The notes below the pieces were generated by a model. It had not been told where the DNA came from. It did not search any database and saw nothing but the letters and a program-made list of their open reading frames with translations. From contig NZ_RCCK01000010.1 in NCBI RefSeq assembly GCF_003664035.1, forward strand, positions 1,364,001 through 1,428,000: a stretch of DNA of 64,000 nt, given 5' to 3'. Below, in pieces: positions 17,018-25,714 of this stretch (its first letter is position 1; every line of letters begins with the position of its first letter). A program made the position numbers and the translations under genes. Source of the stretch: Pedobacter alluvionis (GTDB lineage Bacteria > Bacteroidota > Bacteroidia > Sphingobacteriales > Sphingobacteriaceae).

Positions 17018-19144
17018 ATGACTCCATTTATTCCGACATCACACTTTTTTACCGATCCTGCCACCATTACCCAATCGGCCGCGCAGGCCTTTGGTCCCGT
17101 CTCCGAAAACGAGTTTAACCTTACGGCCAAATTTACCAGTACCGGTGCACAGGCTTTTGCTATATGTAAAGGTGTGGTATTGGTACAGCCACAAGGTGGT
17201 GAGGTGGTAAACTTAATATTGCGGCCTTACGAGCAGCCCATTAACGGGCTTAATATCCGTTATTTTATTTACCGCGGATTAAAAAAGAGCGATTTCTTTA
17301 GCGGCGAAAATGTATTGGCCGATGGCAGCGAAGTATCAGGCTTTATTAAAGGTATCAATAAGAGTTTTGCAGGTTTTTACAAAAATGAAAATGTACCGCC
17401 CTTCCTGGCGAAATATATTGGTTTCGATCCTACACAGCAGGCGGCAAATTTACCACTCGACCAGTTTTTTTTTAAAGATTCTGAATATGTAGATAATGCC
17501 GGCCAGTTTGTAGAAAAAGCGGAGACTGCTTTCGAACTGCCCATGGTAGCCAAAGGTACCTCCTTGGGGCATTTTATTGCCGGCGAATGTGGCATTGATG
17601 TAGTGCTTAATTATGGCGACTACCAATTACCTGCCCCCAATGCCGAATTTAATTTCGACCTTAATTATGCCAGGGCAGCAGGAGCAAGCATCAGCCTGGT
17701 AACCATTACCGACGAATTTCAAAAGAAATTGGTGAAAGAGCAAATTACACAGTTTTTAGATGTTGCGGCTTTTTATGGTTTTCATTGTGGCAACGGCTCG
17801 GTTAACATTAACGGTACTGCTACCAAGGGCGAAGCCATATACACTGCTGCAGTAAGTAAGTTTAGTACCAAAAACAAACTTTACCTCTATATCCAAAGCG
17901 ACCGCTGCCGTTCGTACAATTTTTATGGCAACTATTTAATTAACAGTACCGATAGCAAAAGCTTAAAACTGGGTACGGTAGAAACTACTTTAAACGAACA
18001 AGCTTACCAAACCAATGGCTGGCCTTTACTCATAGATGAGGCTGCACACACGCCTGCTACCGCAAACAACTCCTTGTTTTTGCAATTGGTTACCGATAAT
18101 GGAGCCAATAGCATGTTGTATGGGCAGGTAGCCAACATGGTTAACGCCACCAAAGAAAACTTTTTTAATGCAGAAGGCTTAAAAGCCCCTAACGCTACTG
18201 ATGGTACGCCCAGTTTATTTACCAAAACCATTGTACTGGCCAACCTTGCGGTGGGCGGAGATAATGGCAGCCTAAATATAGCCAGTTTTAATATCCTCAT
18301 TTATCAAGGATCTGCTTATCCTTATATTTTAGGGCAGGAAACCGATGACCAGAATGTAACCACCAACATATTAGGCTTGCCCAATTTCTTTGATGATGTA
18401 TTCGATCAGCTTAATGCCACACCATTATTAAAAGCCGCACAGGATAATGATTATGCGGTGCTTTCTTCGCAAAAAGTAAAACTCATTAGCCATTATCACA
18501 ATAATACCCAGCTGGGTATTTCTGCCTTGCAAACCTTAAACATTAACGATGTAATTGAAACCGATGATCCGCTTACTCCGTTGTTAAAACGCGTAACCTA
18601 TATTACCGAAGCCGTTGATGTACTCAACTCGGCACTTTCGGTAACCGGAACACTTACACCCGATACCAAATCCAACCCTTCGGTTTCGGGTGCGGTGGGC
18701 AGCAATAAAACTTACCAATTGCCTGATGCCTTTTATTATAGTTTGCAGCCATTTACCGATAGTGCTGAAATTATTAATGGGTTACAATTATTGGCTAAAG
18801 ATGGCAGTACACCTAATAAAATTATCCTGGGGCTTACCCAGGTAGAAAACGATTTGCTTAAAGCGCTAATCACCACAAACAGCTTAATTAATGCCAGGCT
18901 TTTCCTGATTGATCTTTTCGAAGATGGAAACGAATTAATCTCTGCCGAAAATATTACCTATCAAAAATATAAAGCGGGTATAGTGGGAGACACAGTTGCT
19001 GGCGAACTGAAATTGTACCTGCCAGCAACTGATGTGATGGTGTATTCGATTGACCGGAAATATCATTATTCGAAAAGATACAGTAATTATATGCCAGATC
19101 TATTATTAGATTCTCAGTTTTCATTCATAAATGAGTTGATATGA
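17018..19144 (+). CDS. 708-aa protein of unknown function, coupled to the toxin-like gene
   Basis: A soluble-looking 708-aa protein without signal peptide or membrane helix. The N-terminal ~100 residues (FTSTGAQAFAICKGVVLVQP ... VNLILRPYEQPINGLNIRYF) are beta-rich. Later parts contain mixed helices and many Asn/Thr. I recognise no family. The stop codon overlaps the ATG of the next gene (ATGA), so translation of the two is probably coupled, suggesting that this protein is a carrier, adaptor or shell for the toxin-like product. Codon use is clearly more GC-rich than in the following gene. Confidence 0.55.
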   Translation: MTPFIPTSHFFTDPATITQSAAQAFGPVSENEFNLTAKFTSTGAQAFAICKGVVLVQPQGGEVVNLILRPYEQPINGLNIRYFIYRGLKKSDFFSGENVLADGSEVSGFIKGINKSFAGFYKNENVPPFLAKYIGFDPTQQAANLPLDQFFFKDSEYVDNAGQFVEKAETAFELPMVAKGTSLGHFIAGECGIDVVLNYGDYQLPAPNAEFNFDLNYARAAGASISLVTITDEFQKKLVKEQITQFLDVAAFYGFHCGNGSVNINGTATKGEAIYTAAVSKFSTKNKLYLYIQSDRCRSYNFYGNYLINSTDSKSLKLGTVETTLNEQAYQTNGWPLLIDEAAHTPATANNSLFLQLVTDNGANSMLYGQVANMVNATKENFFNAEGLKAPNATDGTPSLFTKTIVLANLAVGGDNGSLNIASFNILIYQGSAYPYILGQETDDQNVTTNILGLPNFFDDVFDQLNATPLLKAAQDNDYAVLSSQKVKLISHYHNNTQLGISALQTLNINDVIETDDPLTPLLKRVTYITEAVDVLNSALSVTGTLTPDTKSNPSVSGAVGSNKTYQLPDAFYYSLQPFTDSAEIINGLQLLAKDGSTPNKIILGLTQVENDLLKALITTNSLINARLFLIDLFEDGNELISAENITYQKYKAGIVGDTVAGELKLYLPATDVMVYSIDRKYHYSKRYSNYMPDLLLDSQFSFINELI

Positions 19145-22100
19145 CAAAAGTTACAATATTAAGAACTGATGGGACGGCAGTACGTTTAGATGATAAATTC
19201 ACTGAATTGAAATTTGACACAGAAGGATTTCTAATTGGCTTTACTTATGACCAGTCTACTTATAAATATCTTCAGAATATTGATTTTAATATTAAAGATA
19301 GAGGTAAGTCGAATAGACAGGGATATTACGCAGAAGTCAAATTTCAACTCTATATGGCGTCAATGTATAATGCGGGGTATCAGTCACCACCGATCAATTT
19401 CAAGCCTGGATTTCTCAAGGCTTTCGATTTTTCTGAATTTGAAGTGAAATCAAAAGATGAAATTACAGTTGAAATAACTGATTTTGGAGCACCTTTTAAT
19501 TACTATTACAAGGAGAAAAAATATACTTTTTTTTTGGAGAATTCAGAGGGTGCGAATTTCTTGAAAAAATACAAGCGCGCAATTTTTGATGAAAATGCGA
19601 ATTTAATAGGATTTAAAATTGATATTCCATCAAATGTTCCACCTCAGATTGTTGATCAGAATTTGATGAACAAGCCAAGTGGTTATTTTTTTGAATGGAA
19701 TTATGGCGATAATGTAGATAACTGGCAGATCAGCAATACGGATAAGTCCACATACAAAAAAATCGTTACACTGGCTGCACATAAGACCTACTTTATAATT
19801 GAGGATATATTACGCAAAATTATTACAAGCAATTCATTAGGGAGGATATATGGGAATTCAAATTCTGGTACAGCAACTGATCCAGATCCGAACGAACTTG
19901 ATTCCTTGGAAATCTTGGTGTTTAATCTATTGTGGAGCTGGGGCGAATTTTATGACCCATTAGCAGATTCAGAGTATATTTACAAACATGGTAGTGTAGT
20001 TTCTATTCAATCAGCAAGCTATTTAAAACCAATTTATCACGAATTTAATAACTATTTTCAGAGCCTCAGCCAATTCTACCTTACCTCATTTAATGAGCTT
20101 GAAGTTTTAAAAACATTGGATGATAGAGAGAAACTAGAAAAATTACTCTATATTTTGCCAGTAAGCGCTCTGAAACTTGTTCCTTATCCGTTGAGAATTC
20201 TTTCTTTACAGACATATATTGTAAATGGCCGTGTTTCTGAAGAGGATGAGCAGCATATGGTAAGGCTGATATTATCAATTGAGAATTTCAGGGCTGATAA
20301 TTTTCTGGATTTTTTGTTAAAACGCACCAACGGGACAAACATTAATTTTGAAGTAATTTACAAATTATTAGATGATGCCCGCATCGAAAGATACCCTGTT
20401 ATCGAGTGGTTTGTTGATGAACAGACCAACCGTAAGTACTATGCATATGCGGTTTACAAGTTATGGAAGGTTTCCAAATATAACTGGAATTATTTTCCGA
20501 CAGGAACAGCGCATGATGCTGAAGAAATAAACGATCAATCCTATTTTAGGATAAATGATCAACTATACAATGAAAACAATATTTTAGAATTTTATGTTCC
20601 AAAAGGAGTTATACAAGAGGGAAAATTTTTAGAATTGAAAGATGCTAGAAAATATTTTACTGAAATGCAGGATATAGCTATCCATATAACCAGTAGAATC
20701 ACAGGTTTAAAGCTTAGTTTAAACGGAAACAAATTAAATGATCAGAACTTTTCCGAGAGTAATGACCTTGGTTATTTTCATATCTATCATCCCATGACAC
20801 TGACTGGATATCAAACTAACTTTGAACTAGAATTTCCGCAAGAAAGTATGGTGCCTGCATTTCTTTATCATTATGCTGAAGAGTATGATGAATTGGTAGA
20901 TTTTGATGCTGGAATTGCACTGGCCATCAACGTCGGGCTTGAAATTGCACTTTTTTTTGCAACGGGAGGTGGTTCGATCCTTAACGATTTGAAATACTTA
21001 AAATATATTACAAAACTAGGCCAGGCCATTAGAGGAGGTATACTTCCTCCAACTGAATTGGTAACCATATGGCGAGCTGCGGAAGGGGTTTCTCAGGTCG
21101 TCGCAGTATCTGCTAGCACAATTAGTAGCTACCAAGGTTATTTAGCTACAAAGGCCAATGATGAAGCTACCAGAGCACATCATTTAGCGATACAGCGTTG
21201 GATGATAGGCCTGATGTTTACTTCGATAGGTGCTACCATCTATGCCCGCATCAGAGCTGTGAGAGAGGCTGACAAGATATTAAAGATTATTGAAAATTTC
21301 CCCGCAGGGGCACACGGGGTACCGCAAAACATAATCGATTTGCTTACAACTTTGCGAGGTAAGCAGGTTGTGCTGGCTGCTAATTTGGAGGCTAGGCTTG
21401 ATGCCATTAACGCAAATGGTATTATAGACGATGTTATTGCAAAATTTAACCAGTTGGATAATAATGAAAAATACTTATTTTTTGAAGATTTTGGTAAACT
21501 TACAGAGGAAGGGTGGGTAAAACTAAATCAAAGTGCTAATACTAAAATAGATAATTGGCTACTTTTGAAGAATAACAATATTATCGAGGCTAAAAATCTC
21601 GAAGTGATATCAAGCCCGAGTTTTGTTAATGGGTTCTTGAGCTATTATGGTGAGTTTGGAACAACCTTAGAGAGTATAAATGATGTAAAAAGACTGAAAA
21701 TTATAAAAGAGATTGCTGGTGATGTTAATCTTTTCAATAAATTTAAAAATAATGCAGGCTCGTTTGAAGCTTTTATAAAGTATAGGATTGAAACTAATTT
21801 CATTGAAAAATTTCAATCGCTGATTAAGACGGAAAACCAGACAAAATTGTTCGATTTTTTAAAGCGATATGGTAATACCTCAGATGAGGGGTTTAGGTCA
21901 ATACGTGATAATCCAGACGATTATATTGAGCGATTAATGAAATTTCAAGAAGCGACACATCATATCGATTATTTCAATGTGAGGAGAACAGAAATGTTAC
22001 CTCCAAAATTCATAGACGGAAGCACAGGGAAGCCAATTAGAATTCATGAAGTAGATAACTATATTGAATTAGAATTAAAAGTAAGTAAAAAATTAAGAGC

Positions 22101-22482
22101 ATCGTTAGAGCATGAGGCGGGTGATTTGATAGATGATACTACTGATTTAAGTTATGATACAATGGGAGTCGAAAGTAATATTGAGGAATTATTTATAAGT
22201 GGCAAACAAACCTATAGCAAATGGTTAGGAAGATTAGGAGATAAACAAAATATAAAACCTAAAGGTTTTTTAGGTTCAATTGATGCTCATTTTAATAAAA
22301 TTAGCAATCCTAAGGTGGGAAGGCCTCCTTTAGATTATGTCGCCATTGATTATAAATATTTTGATAATCTCTCGGCAGCAATAGGAGAAAGTAATCCTAA
22401 TTATTTTAAGGATTATATTGATAATATTTTAACTACACATTTTTCACAATATAGTGATCAGATTATTAAACTAAATTATTAA
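19141..22482 (+). CDS. Probable polymorphic toxin (1113 aa)
   Basis: A large protein with no signal peptide. Residues ~1-580 are mixed alpha/beta and unrecognised. At ~590-611 and ~686-705 lie two hydrophobic stretches (GIALAINVGLEIALFFATGGG and RWMIGLMFTSIGATIYARI), typical of the membrane-translocation zone of polymorphic toxins. Residues ~720-1113 are helical and charged, and end in a compact domain with conserved-looking His, Glu and Asp (EATHHIDYF, RIHEVDNYIELEL, LEHEAGDLIDDTTD). The domain order and the small acidic gene 4 nt downstream suggest toxin plus immunity. The toxic activity is not recognised. Base composition is AT-rich relative to the upstream genes. Confidence 0.5.
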   Translation: MTKVTILRTDGTAVRLDDKFTELKFDTEGFLIGFTYDQSTYKYLQNIDFNIKDRGKSNRQGYYAEVKFQLYMASMYNAGYQSPPINFKPGFLKAFDFSEFEVKSKDEITVEITDFGAPFNYYYKEKKYTFFLENSEGANFLKKYKRAIFDENANLIGFKIDIPSNVPPQIVDQNLMNKPSGYFFEWNYGDNVDNWQISNTDKSTYKKIVTLAAHKTYFIIEDILRKIITSNSLGRIYGNSNSGTATDPDPNELDSLEILVFNLLWSWGEFYDPLADSEYIYKHGSVVSIQSASYLKPIYHEFNNYFQSLSQFYLTSFNELEVLKTLDDREKLEKLLYILPVSALKLVPYPLRILSLQTYIVNGRVSEEDEQHMVRLILSIENFRADNFLDFLLKRTNGTNINFEVIYKLLDDARIERYPVIEWFVDEQTNRKYYAYAVYKLWKVSKYNWNYFPTGTAHDAEEINDQSYFRINDQLYNENNILEFYVPKGVIQEGKFLELKDARKYFTEMQDIAIHITSRITGLKLSLNGNKLNDQNFSESNDLGYFHIYHPMTLTGYQTNFELEFPQESMVPAFLYHYAEEYDELVDFDAGIALAINVGLEIALFFATGGGSILNDLKYLKYITKLGQAIRGGILPPTELVTIWRAAEGVSQVVAVSASTISSYQGYLATKANDEATRAHHLAIQRWMIGLMFTSIGATIYARIRAVREADKILKIIENFPAGAHGVPQNIIDLLTTLRGKQVVLAANLEARLDAINANGIIDDVIAKFNQLDNNEKYLFFEDFGKLTEEGWVKLNQSANTKIDNWLLLKNNNIIEAKNLEVISSPSFVNGFLSYYGEFGTTLESINDVKRLKIIKEIAGDVNLFNKFKNNAGSFEAFIKYRIETNFIEKFQSLIKTENQTKLFDFLKRYGNTSDEGFRSIRDNPDDYIERLMKFQEATHHIDYFNVRRTEMLPPKFIDGSTGKPIRIHEVDNYIELELKVSKKLRASLEHEAGDLIDDTTDLSYDTMGVESNIEELFISGKQTYSKWLGRLGDKQNIKPKGFLGSIDAHFNKISNPKVGRPPLDYVAIDYKYFDNLSAAIGESNPNYFKDYIDNILTTHFSQYSDQIIKLNY

Positions 22483-22486
22483 AAAA

Positions 22487-22948
22487 ATGGCGGATACTTT
22501 TGTTACTTACAAAAAAGGTGAAGGATTTTGGATACATGAAGATTTTATTCAACTAGCTTTATGCTACATAGTACAAGAAATTTCGAAGAATCAATATGAT
22601 ATTTCGAATAAACAAGAATTATTAGAAGACTTAAATGTTGACATTCAAGGTTACACCCATGGATATATGAGTATCGGATTATTTGAATACATTAATTCGA
22701 TTTCAGAAGAACAAAAAATGATTCAAATCCTTCAAAATTTAATAATTATTATACAAAACAAAGGAACATATATTTCTGTAGCAGAGCTTCAATCGATTTC
22801 TACCGAAGATGAGGATTTTAAATTATTATACAGCAGAAAGCCATTTCCAACGTCTGAATTGATAAAGATTCTTGACGCACTTATAAAAATGTTACAAGGA
22901 ACTTGGGATTCTACAAATTATAACATGGATATTAATTATCAGTACTAA
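22487..22948 (+). CDS. Probable immunity protein (153 aa)
   Basis: A small, acidic, soluble protein encoded 4 nt after the toxin-like gene and equally AT-rich. It has no signal peptide or membrane segment. It is largely helical (FIQLALCYIVQEISKNQ, MIQILQNLIIIIQNKG, TSELIKILDALIKMLQG), like many immunity proteins of contact-dependent systems. No family is recognised; the role is inferred from position, size, charge and matching base composition. A terminator follows, so the pair closes the operon started at 15342. Confidence 0.5.
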   Translation: MADTFVTYKKGEGFWIHEDFIQLALCYIVQEISKNQYDISNKQELLEDLNVDIQGYTHGYMSIGLFEYINSISEEQKMIQILQNLIIIIQNKGTYISVAELQSISTEDEDFKLLYSRKPFPTSELIKILDALIKMLQGTWDSTNYNMDINYQY

Positions 22949-22974
22949 CATAGACTTGTTGTAGAGTTCTAATC

Positions 22975-23004
22975 AGGTCATGGCTTTTAGTTATGACCTT
23001 TTTT
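22975..23004 (+). terminator. Rho-independent terminator closing the toxin operon
   Basis: AGGTCAT and ATGACCT form a 7-bp stem with an 11-nt loop, followed directly by TTTTTT. It lies 26 nt after the stop of the probable immunity gene. Confidence 0.75.
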
Positions 23005-23150
23005 AATTAAAAACCAATGCTTTTCTATGTTGTTTTGAACCATAATTTATTGTTGCAGGTTTTGTATGTAAATAAAGATTGGTTTTGGCAACGCTACAGC
23101 GCAATAGATTACAGCGGAGACAAAGGACTGAGCTATTTTAGGAGGTGACA

Positions 23151-23402
23151 GACTGCAAAGCCTGAACTGTCGACTGCAACGTCTGAACTATGAACTGCAA
23201 GTATAGAACTATCAACTGCAAGTATAATGTTGTTAACTGCGCTGATAATGCTGTCATCGGCAGGTATAGAACTATCAACTGCAAGTATAATGTTGTTAAC
23301 TGCGCTGATAATGCTGTCATCGGCAGGTATAAACCTATCAACTGCAAGTATAATGTTATTAACTGCGCCGATAGAACTGTTAACTGCAAGTTCTGAACTA
23401 CC
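23151..23402. repeat. Minisatellite of twelve 21-bp units
   Basis: Twelve consecutive 21-bp units can be laid out, most beginning AACTGC or GACTGC. The middle nine form a 63-bp higher-order repeat of three unit types (AACTGCAAGTATAATGTTGTT is 21 long; its core is CTGCAAGTATAATG). Because 21 is a multiple of three, several frames on both strands stay open with heptad repeats, for example a 99-codon minus frame 23133-23432. No start signal makes one frame convincing. I treat it as a non-coding tandem array. Confidence 0.85.
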
Positions 23403-23432
23403 TTCATTTAGGCGTTTTCTGAGCAAAAACAT

Positions 23433-23653
23433 TTTGTAGATTGATTTATTGTATTTATCTTGCCTATGCTAAATGATAATTAACATATTTTACTAATCTT
23501 AACAAGGGAAGCAATTAAGTAAGCAATTCAATTTTTAACAATATTCCTGAGACGAGCGGTAGTCCCGCATCTATATTTTCTCTGTAAAGAGTTAATTGTC
23601 GTTTAGCAGCGTCTCAGGATCTTTTTATCAATGTTATGCTAAACGACAATTGT
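23433..23653 (+). promoter_or_regulatory. Self-mimicking RNA leader, second copy of the A / A' / A'' design
   Basis: TTTG (23433-23436), 19 bp, then TATCTTGC (23456-23463). A (23467-23481, TGCTAAATGATAATT) starts 11 nt after the first base of the -7 box, the same offset as at 4967. A' (23594-23608, AATTGTCGTTTAGCA) pairs with A over 15 bp with two G-U, or with A'' (23637-23651, the gene start) over 15 perfect bp. The enclosing stem is CCTGAGACG (23546-23554) with CGTCTCAGG (23610-23618); an inner hairpin GCGG/CCGC is at 23556-23568. An upstream five-codon frame (23466-23483) encodes MLNDN, identical to the gene's first five residues, using different third bases. Confidence 0.65.
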
Positions 23654-24172
23654 AAAAACCCAAACACACAGCTCCCAAATCAGGTAGTAGCTGTAACAGA
23701 ATTCCGTAAACTGATTGAAACCTATTTCGATATGATTAGTTTATCGGATGTGAATCAATTCCTTACTGAAATGCTTAGCGCAGCTATCGGGCCCGATCCG
23801 CGCTCTGGCAAACACAAACCCATTACCATTGCCAACGCCCTTTATGATGTAAACAATATCATCAGCCTGCTTACCAAAACAAAACTTTTAGCCAATGAAG
23901 AAACCTTTCAGCATGATGCCGTAAACCTGAGTTATCACCTACAGGCTGTTGGCCAATTTGATGTGGAGCATCTTTCTGAACTATTATATGTTGGATTAAA
24001 TGCCTATATCTTTCAGGAGGATGATTTTGAAGGCGCAACTTTAAAATTTTCTGCCGAAATTACTGCCGCATATAAAATGATTTATGATTGGCTGTCAGAA
24101 TGCGATGCCTGGTGTAAGTCTGTTGAGTGTTATGAATATAATGAAACTATCGGTTTAGCAGCTACACCATAA
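23636..24172 (+). CDS. 178-aa protein of unknown function behind the switch-like leader
   Basis: A cytoplasmic, mostly helical protein, acidic in its C-terminal half (MISLSDVNQFLTEMLSAAIG, ANALYDVNNIISLLTKTKLL, AVNLSYHLQAVGQFDVEHLS). It has several Cys near the end (ECDAWCKSVECYEY). No family is recognised. The start at 23636 is fixed by the leader duplication (MLNDN in both frames); an overlapping ATG at 23631 opens only three codons. It shows no resemblance to the RadC-like protein that has the same kind of leader. Confidence 0.6.
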   Translation: MLNDNCKNPNTQLPNQVVAVTEFRKLIETYFDMISLSDVNQFLTEMLSAAIGPDPRSGKHKPITIANALYDVNNIISLLTKTKLLANEETFQHDAVNLSYHLQAVGQFDVEHLSELLYVGLNAYIFQEDDFEGATLKFSAEITAAYKMIYDWLSECDAWCKSVECYEYNETIGLAATP

Positions 24173-24223
24173 ACGTTCAAATTTTAATTGGCCATTTAAC
24201 TTATACAGCTATGAGGGAAAACT

Positions 24224-24244
24224 CCCCTCCTAATTTAGGAGGGG
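24224..24244. repeat. REP-like hairpin (CCCCTCCT / AGGAGGGG)
   Basis: An 8-bp perfect stem with a 5-nt loop, followed by TGCCCAAAGGGCGGGGTGGTT, itself partly self-complementary. It is the same element class as the hairpin at 2722. Confidence 0.7.
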
Positions 24245-24253
24245 TGCCCAAAG

Positions 24254-24319
24254 GGCGGGGTGGTTGCTAGTGGTTATATCATTTAATTTCGGTAAGTGAG
24301 ATACCAACCGATAGATAAA
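24254..24319. repeat. 66-bp direct repeat, copy 1
   Basis: GGCGGGGTGGTT... through ...CCGATAGATAAA recurs at 24664-24729 with only two mismatches. It lies directly after the REP-like hairpin. Confidence 0.85.
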
Positions 24320-24320
24320 T

Positions 24321-24530
24321 TTTTTTGCCGCTCTATGCCGCGGTGGCATGGTACTTTGGAGCGCCAAAGTACCCAAAGCGCTTCGTCAATCCGGCAATGA
24401 GCCTTTTGCACAATCCCATACTCATCAAAAAACAGTGGCACTTCGTTTTGTGTTCAATATTTTTTAAAATTAAATCATCGTTATGAACACAAAACCACTG
24501 CGTTTCAGGTTTGTTAGTGCCAGTTTACCT
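24321..24530. repeat. Composite palindromic intergenic element
   Basis: This contains the perfect hairpin GGTACTTTGG-AGCG-CCAAAGTACC (24350-24373) and a second inverted pair TTTTGTGTTCA (24446-24456) / TGAACACAAAA (24484-24494). It is bracketed by the 66-bp direct repeats and has no open frame of note. It resembles a MITE- or REP-cluster-like element. Confidence 0.55.
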
Positions 24531-24663
24531 GAACCGCACCTGTTTTTTGATTTTCCGGGCTCTTGGGATTGACAGCGTCCTTAGTTAGAATCCGTGCTTT
24601 ATTAAAGTCGGTTAGCAAAAAGCCTAAACTATTCTTAAAAAGATGTGTGTACACAGTAAAAAA

Positions 24664-24729
24664 GGCGGGGTGGTTACTAATGGTTATATCATTTAATTTC
24701 GGTAAGTGAGATACCAACCGATAGATAAA
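24664..24729. repeat. 66-bp direct repeat, copy 2
   Basis: Second copy of 24254-24319, 410 bp downstream in the same direction. It is followed by other common Bacteroidota intergenic words (CTGTCATGCTGAGGTACGAA at 24739). Confidence 0.85.
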
Positions 24730-24860
24730 AAAACCTACTGTCATGCTGAGGTACGAAGCATCTGTAACCTATTAGTTTAAATACTAACGCTCATTGTTTA
24801 AGGTGTTTTTCGAGTATGTATTGGTTTATGTGGGGCCAACTGCAAGCTCCCAATTTTAAT

Positions 24861-25260
24861 AAAATCCCTAATACTAGGTATTTCCCTGGATAGCGCACGC
24901 GTGCCACAAGAGTTGGATTACAGGTTAAGATAAATCGTCATCTCGACCGCAGTGGAGAGATCTTTTAAATATAGTCCAAAGATCTCTCCTCCGAAGAAAT
25001 TCCTTTGGAACACTACGCGTTGCTCCAGTCGAGACGACGATTTTTAGTATCAGTCATTGATAATATAGTCAAAAGGTATTTACCAGCTCCCGCATCATCG
25101 ACGCTTGACTTAGGGCTGAGGGTTTCTTCACTGCGTTCAGAATGACAGTATCTATTTGGTGTTTCTATTTCTTAAACCCGCATCATCGACTTTGGACTAA
25201 GGACTCTGGACTTAAAGACTTTAAGCTAAATTCCTATAAAATCCCCATTACTAGGTATTT
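24861..25260. repeat. Intergenic mosaic with inverted and direct repeats
   Basis: An imperfect inverted pair at 24935-24948 and 25028-25041 (TCGTCATCTCGAC / GTCGAGACGACGA) encloses AGAGATCTTT...AAAGATCTCT. AAAATCCC..A.TACTAGGTATTT occurs at 24861-24883 and 25238-25260. CCCGCATCATCGAC occurs at ~25087 and ~25177. 25189-25226 is a degenerate GGACTT-type minisatellite that reappears at 27096-27135. No gene is seen between 24173 and 25346. Confidence 0.65.
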
Positions 25261-25346
25261 CATTAGCGTTAACAATAACGTAACTTAGGTTTATTAATTT
25301 GCAGTAAGCTAAATGCTTGATCATTAAATCTAAATAAGCCCTTACC

Positions 25347-25709
25347 ATGAGTACCGATATTGTAAAAACCTACATCCTGAACAGAAGTTCAGAAGAAATT
25401 AAATTAAGCCTCATTATTGGCGGCATTGAGCAAACCGGCACGAGTTTGATTACCCTTAATGAAGACATGGTTTTAAAAGATTATCAGGGCGACCTGCACC
25501 AAAAGGTAATCGGGCAGAATGATAACCTGCACCTTAAAAAACTAAACATCATTACCGTGGTTACCGATACTTCACCAAATCATAACCACACCGATTTATA
25601 CGTGCTGTTAGAAGGCGGTTTTGTAACCAAGGGTTATAAAATGGAAGAAGAAGTACAGCCCGGTGCCTCTACAGTGTATACCGCAGAAATCACTTTTTAT
25701 CAATTTTAA
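25347..25709 (+). CDS. 120-aa hypothetical protein
   Basis: A small beta-rich soluble protein (SEEIKLSLIIGGIEQTGTS, LYVLLEGGFVTKGYKM, STVYTAEITFYQF) with no signal peptide and no recognised family. It begins 5 nt before the next gene's ATG region (its stop is followed by a 5-nt gap), so the two are one unit. A TTAATTTGC box ~50 nt upstream is a possible -7 element. It lies between the two LytTR-linked arms, so a role in the same system is possible but unproven. Confidence 0.55.
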   Translation: MSTDIVKTYILNRSSEEIKLSLIIGGIEQTGTSLITLNEDMVLKDYQGDLHQKVIGQNDNLHLKKLNIITVVTDTSPNHNHTDLYVLLEGGFVTKGYKMEEEVQPGASTVYTAEITFYQF

Positions 25710-25714
25710 CGCTT

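Noticed and set aside
20965..20985. GGTTCGATCC resembling a tRNA T-loop
   Set aside because: It is inside the toxin-like coding frame, with no cloverleaf around it. No tRNA was found in the window.
23133..23432. 99-codon minus-strand frame with heptad repeats
   Set aside because: The 21-bp tandem array keeps several frames open on both strands; no promoter or start signal favours this one.
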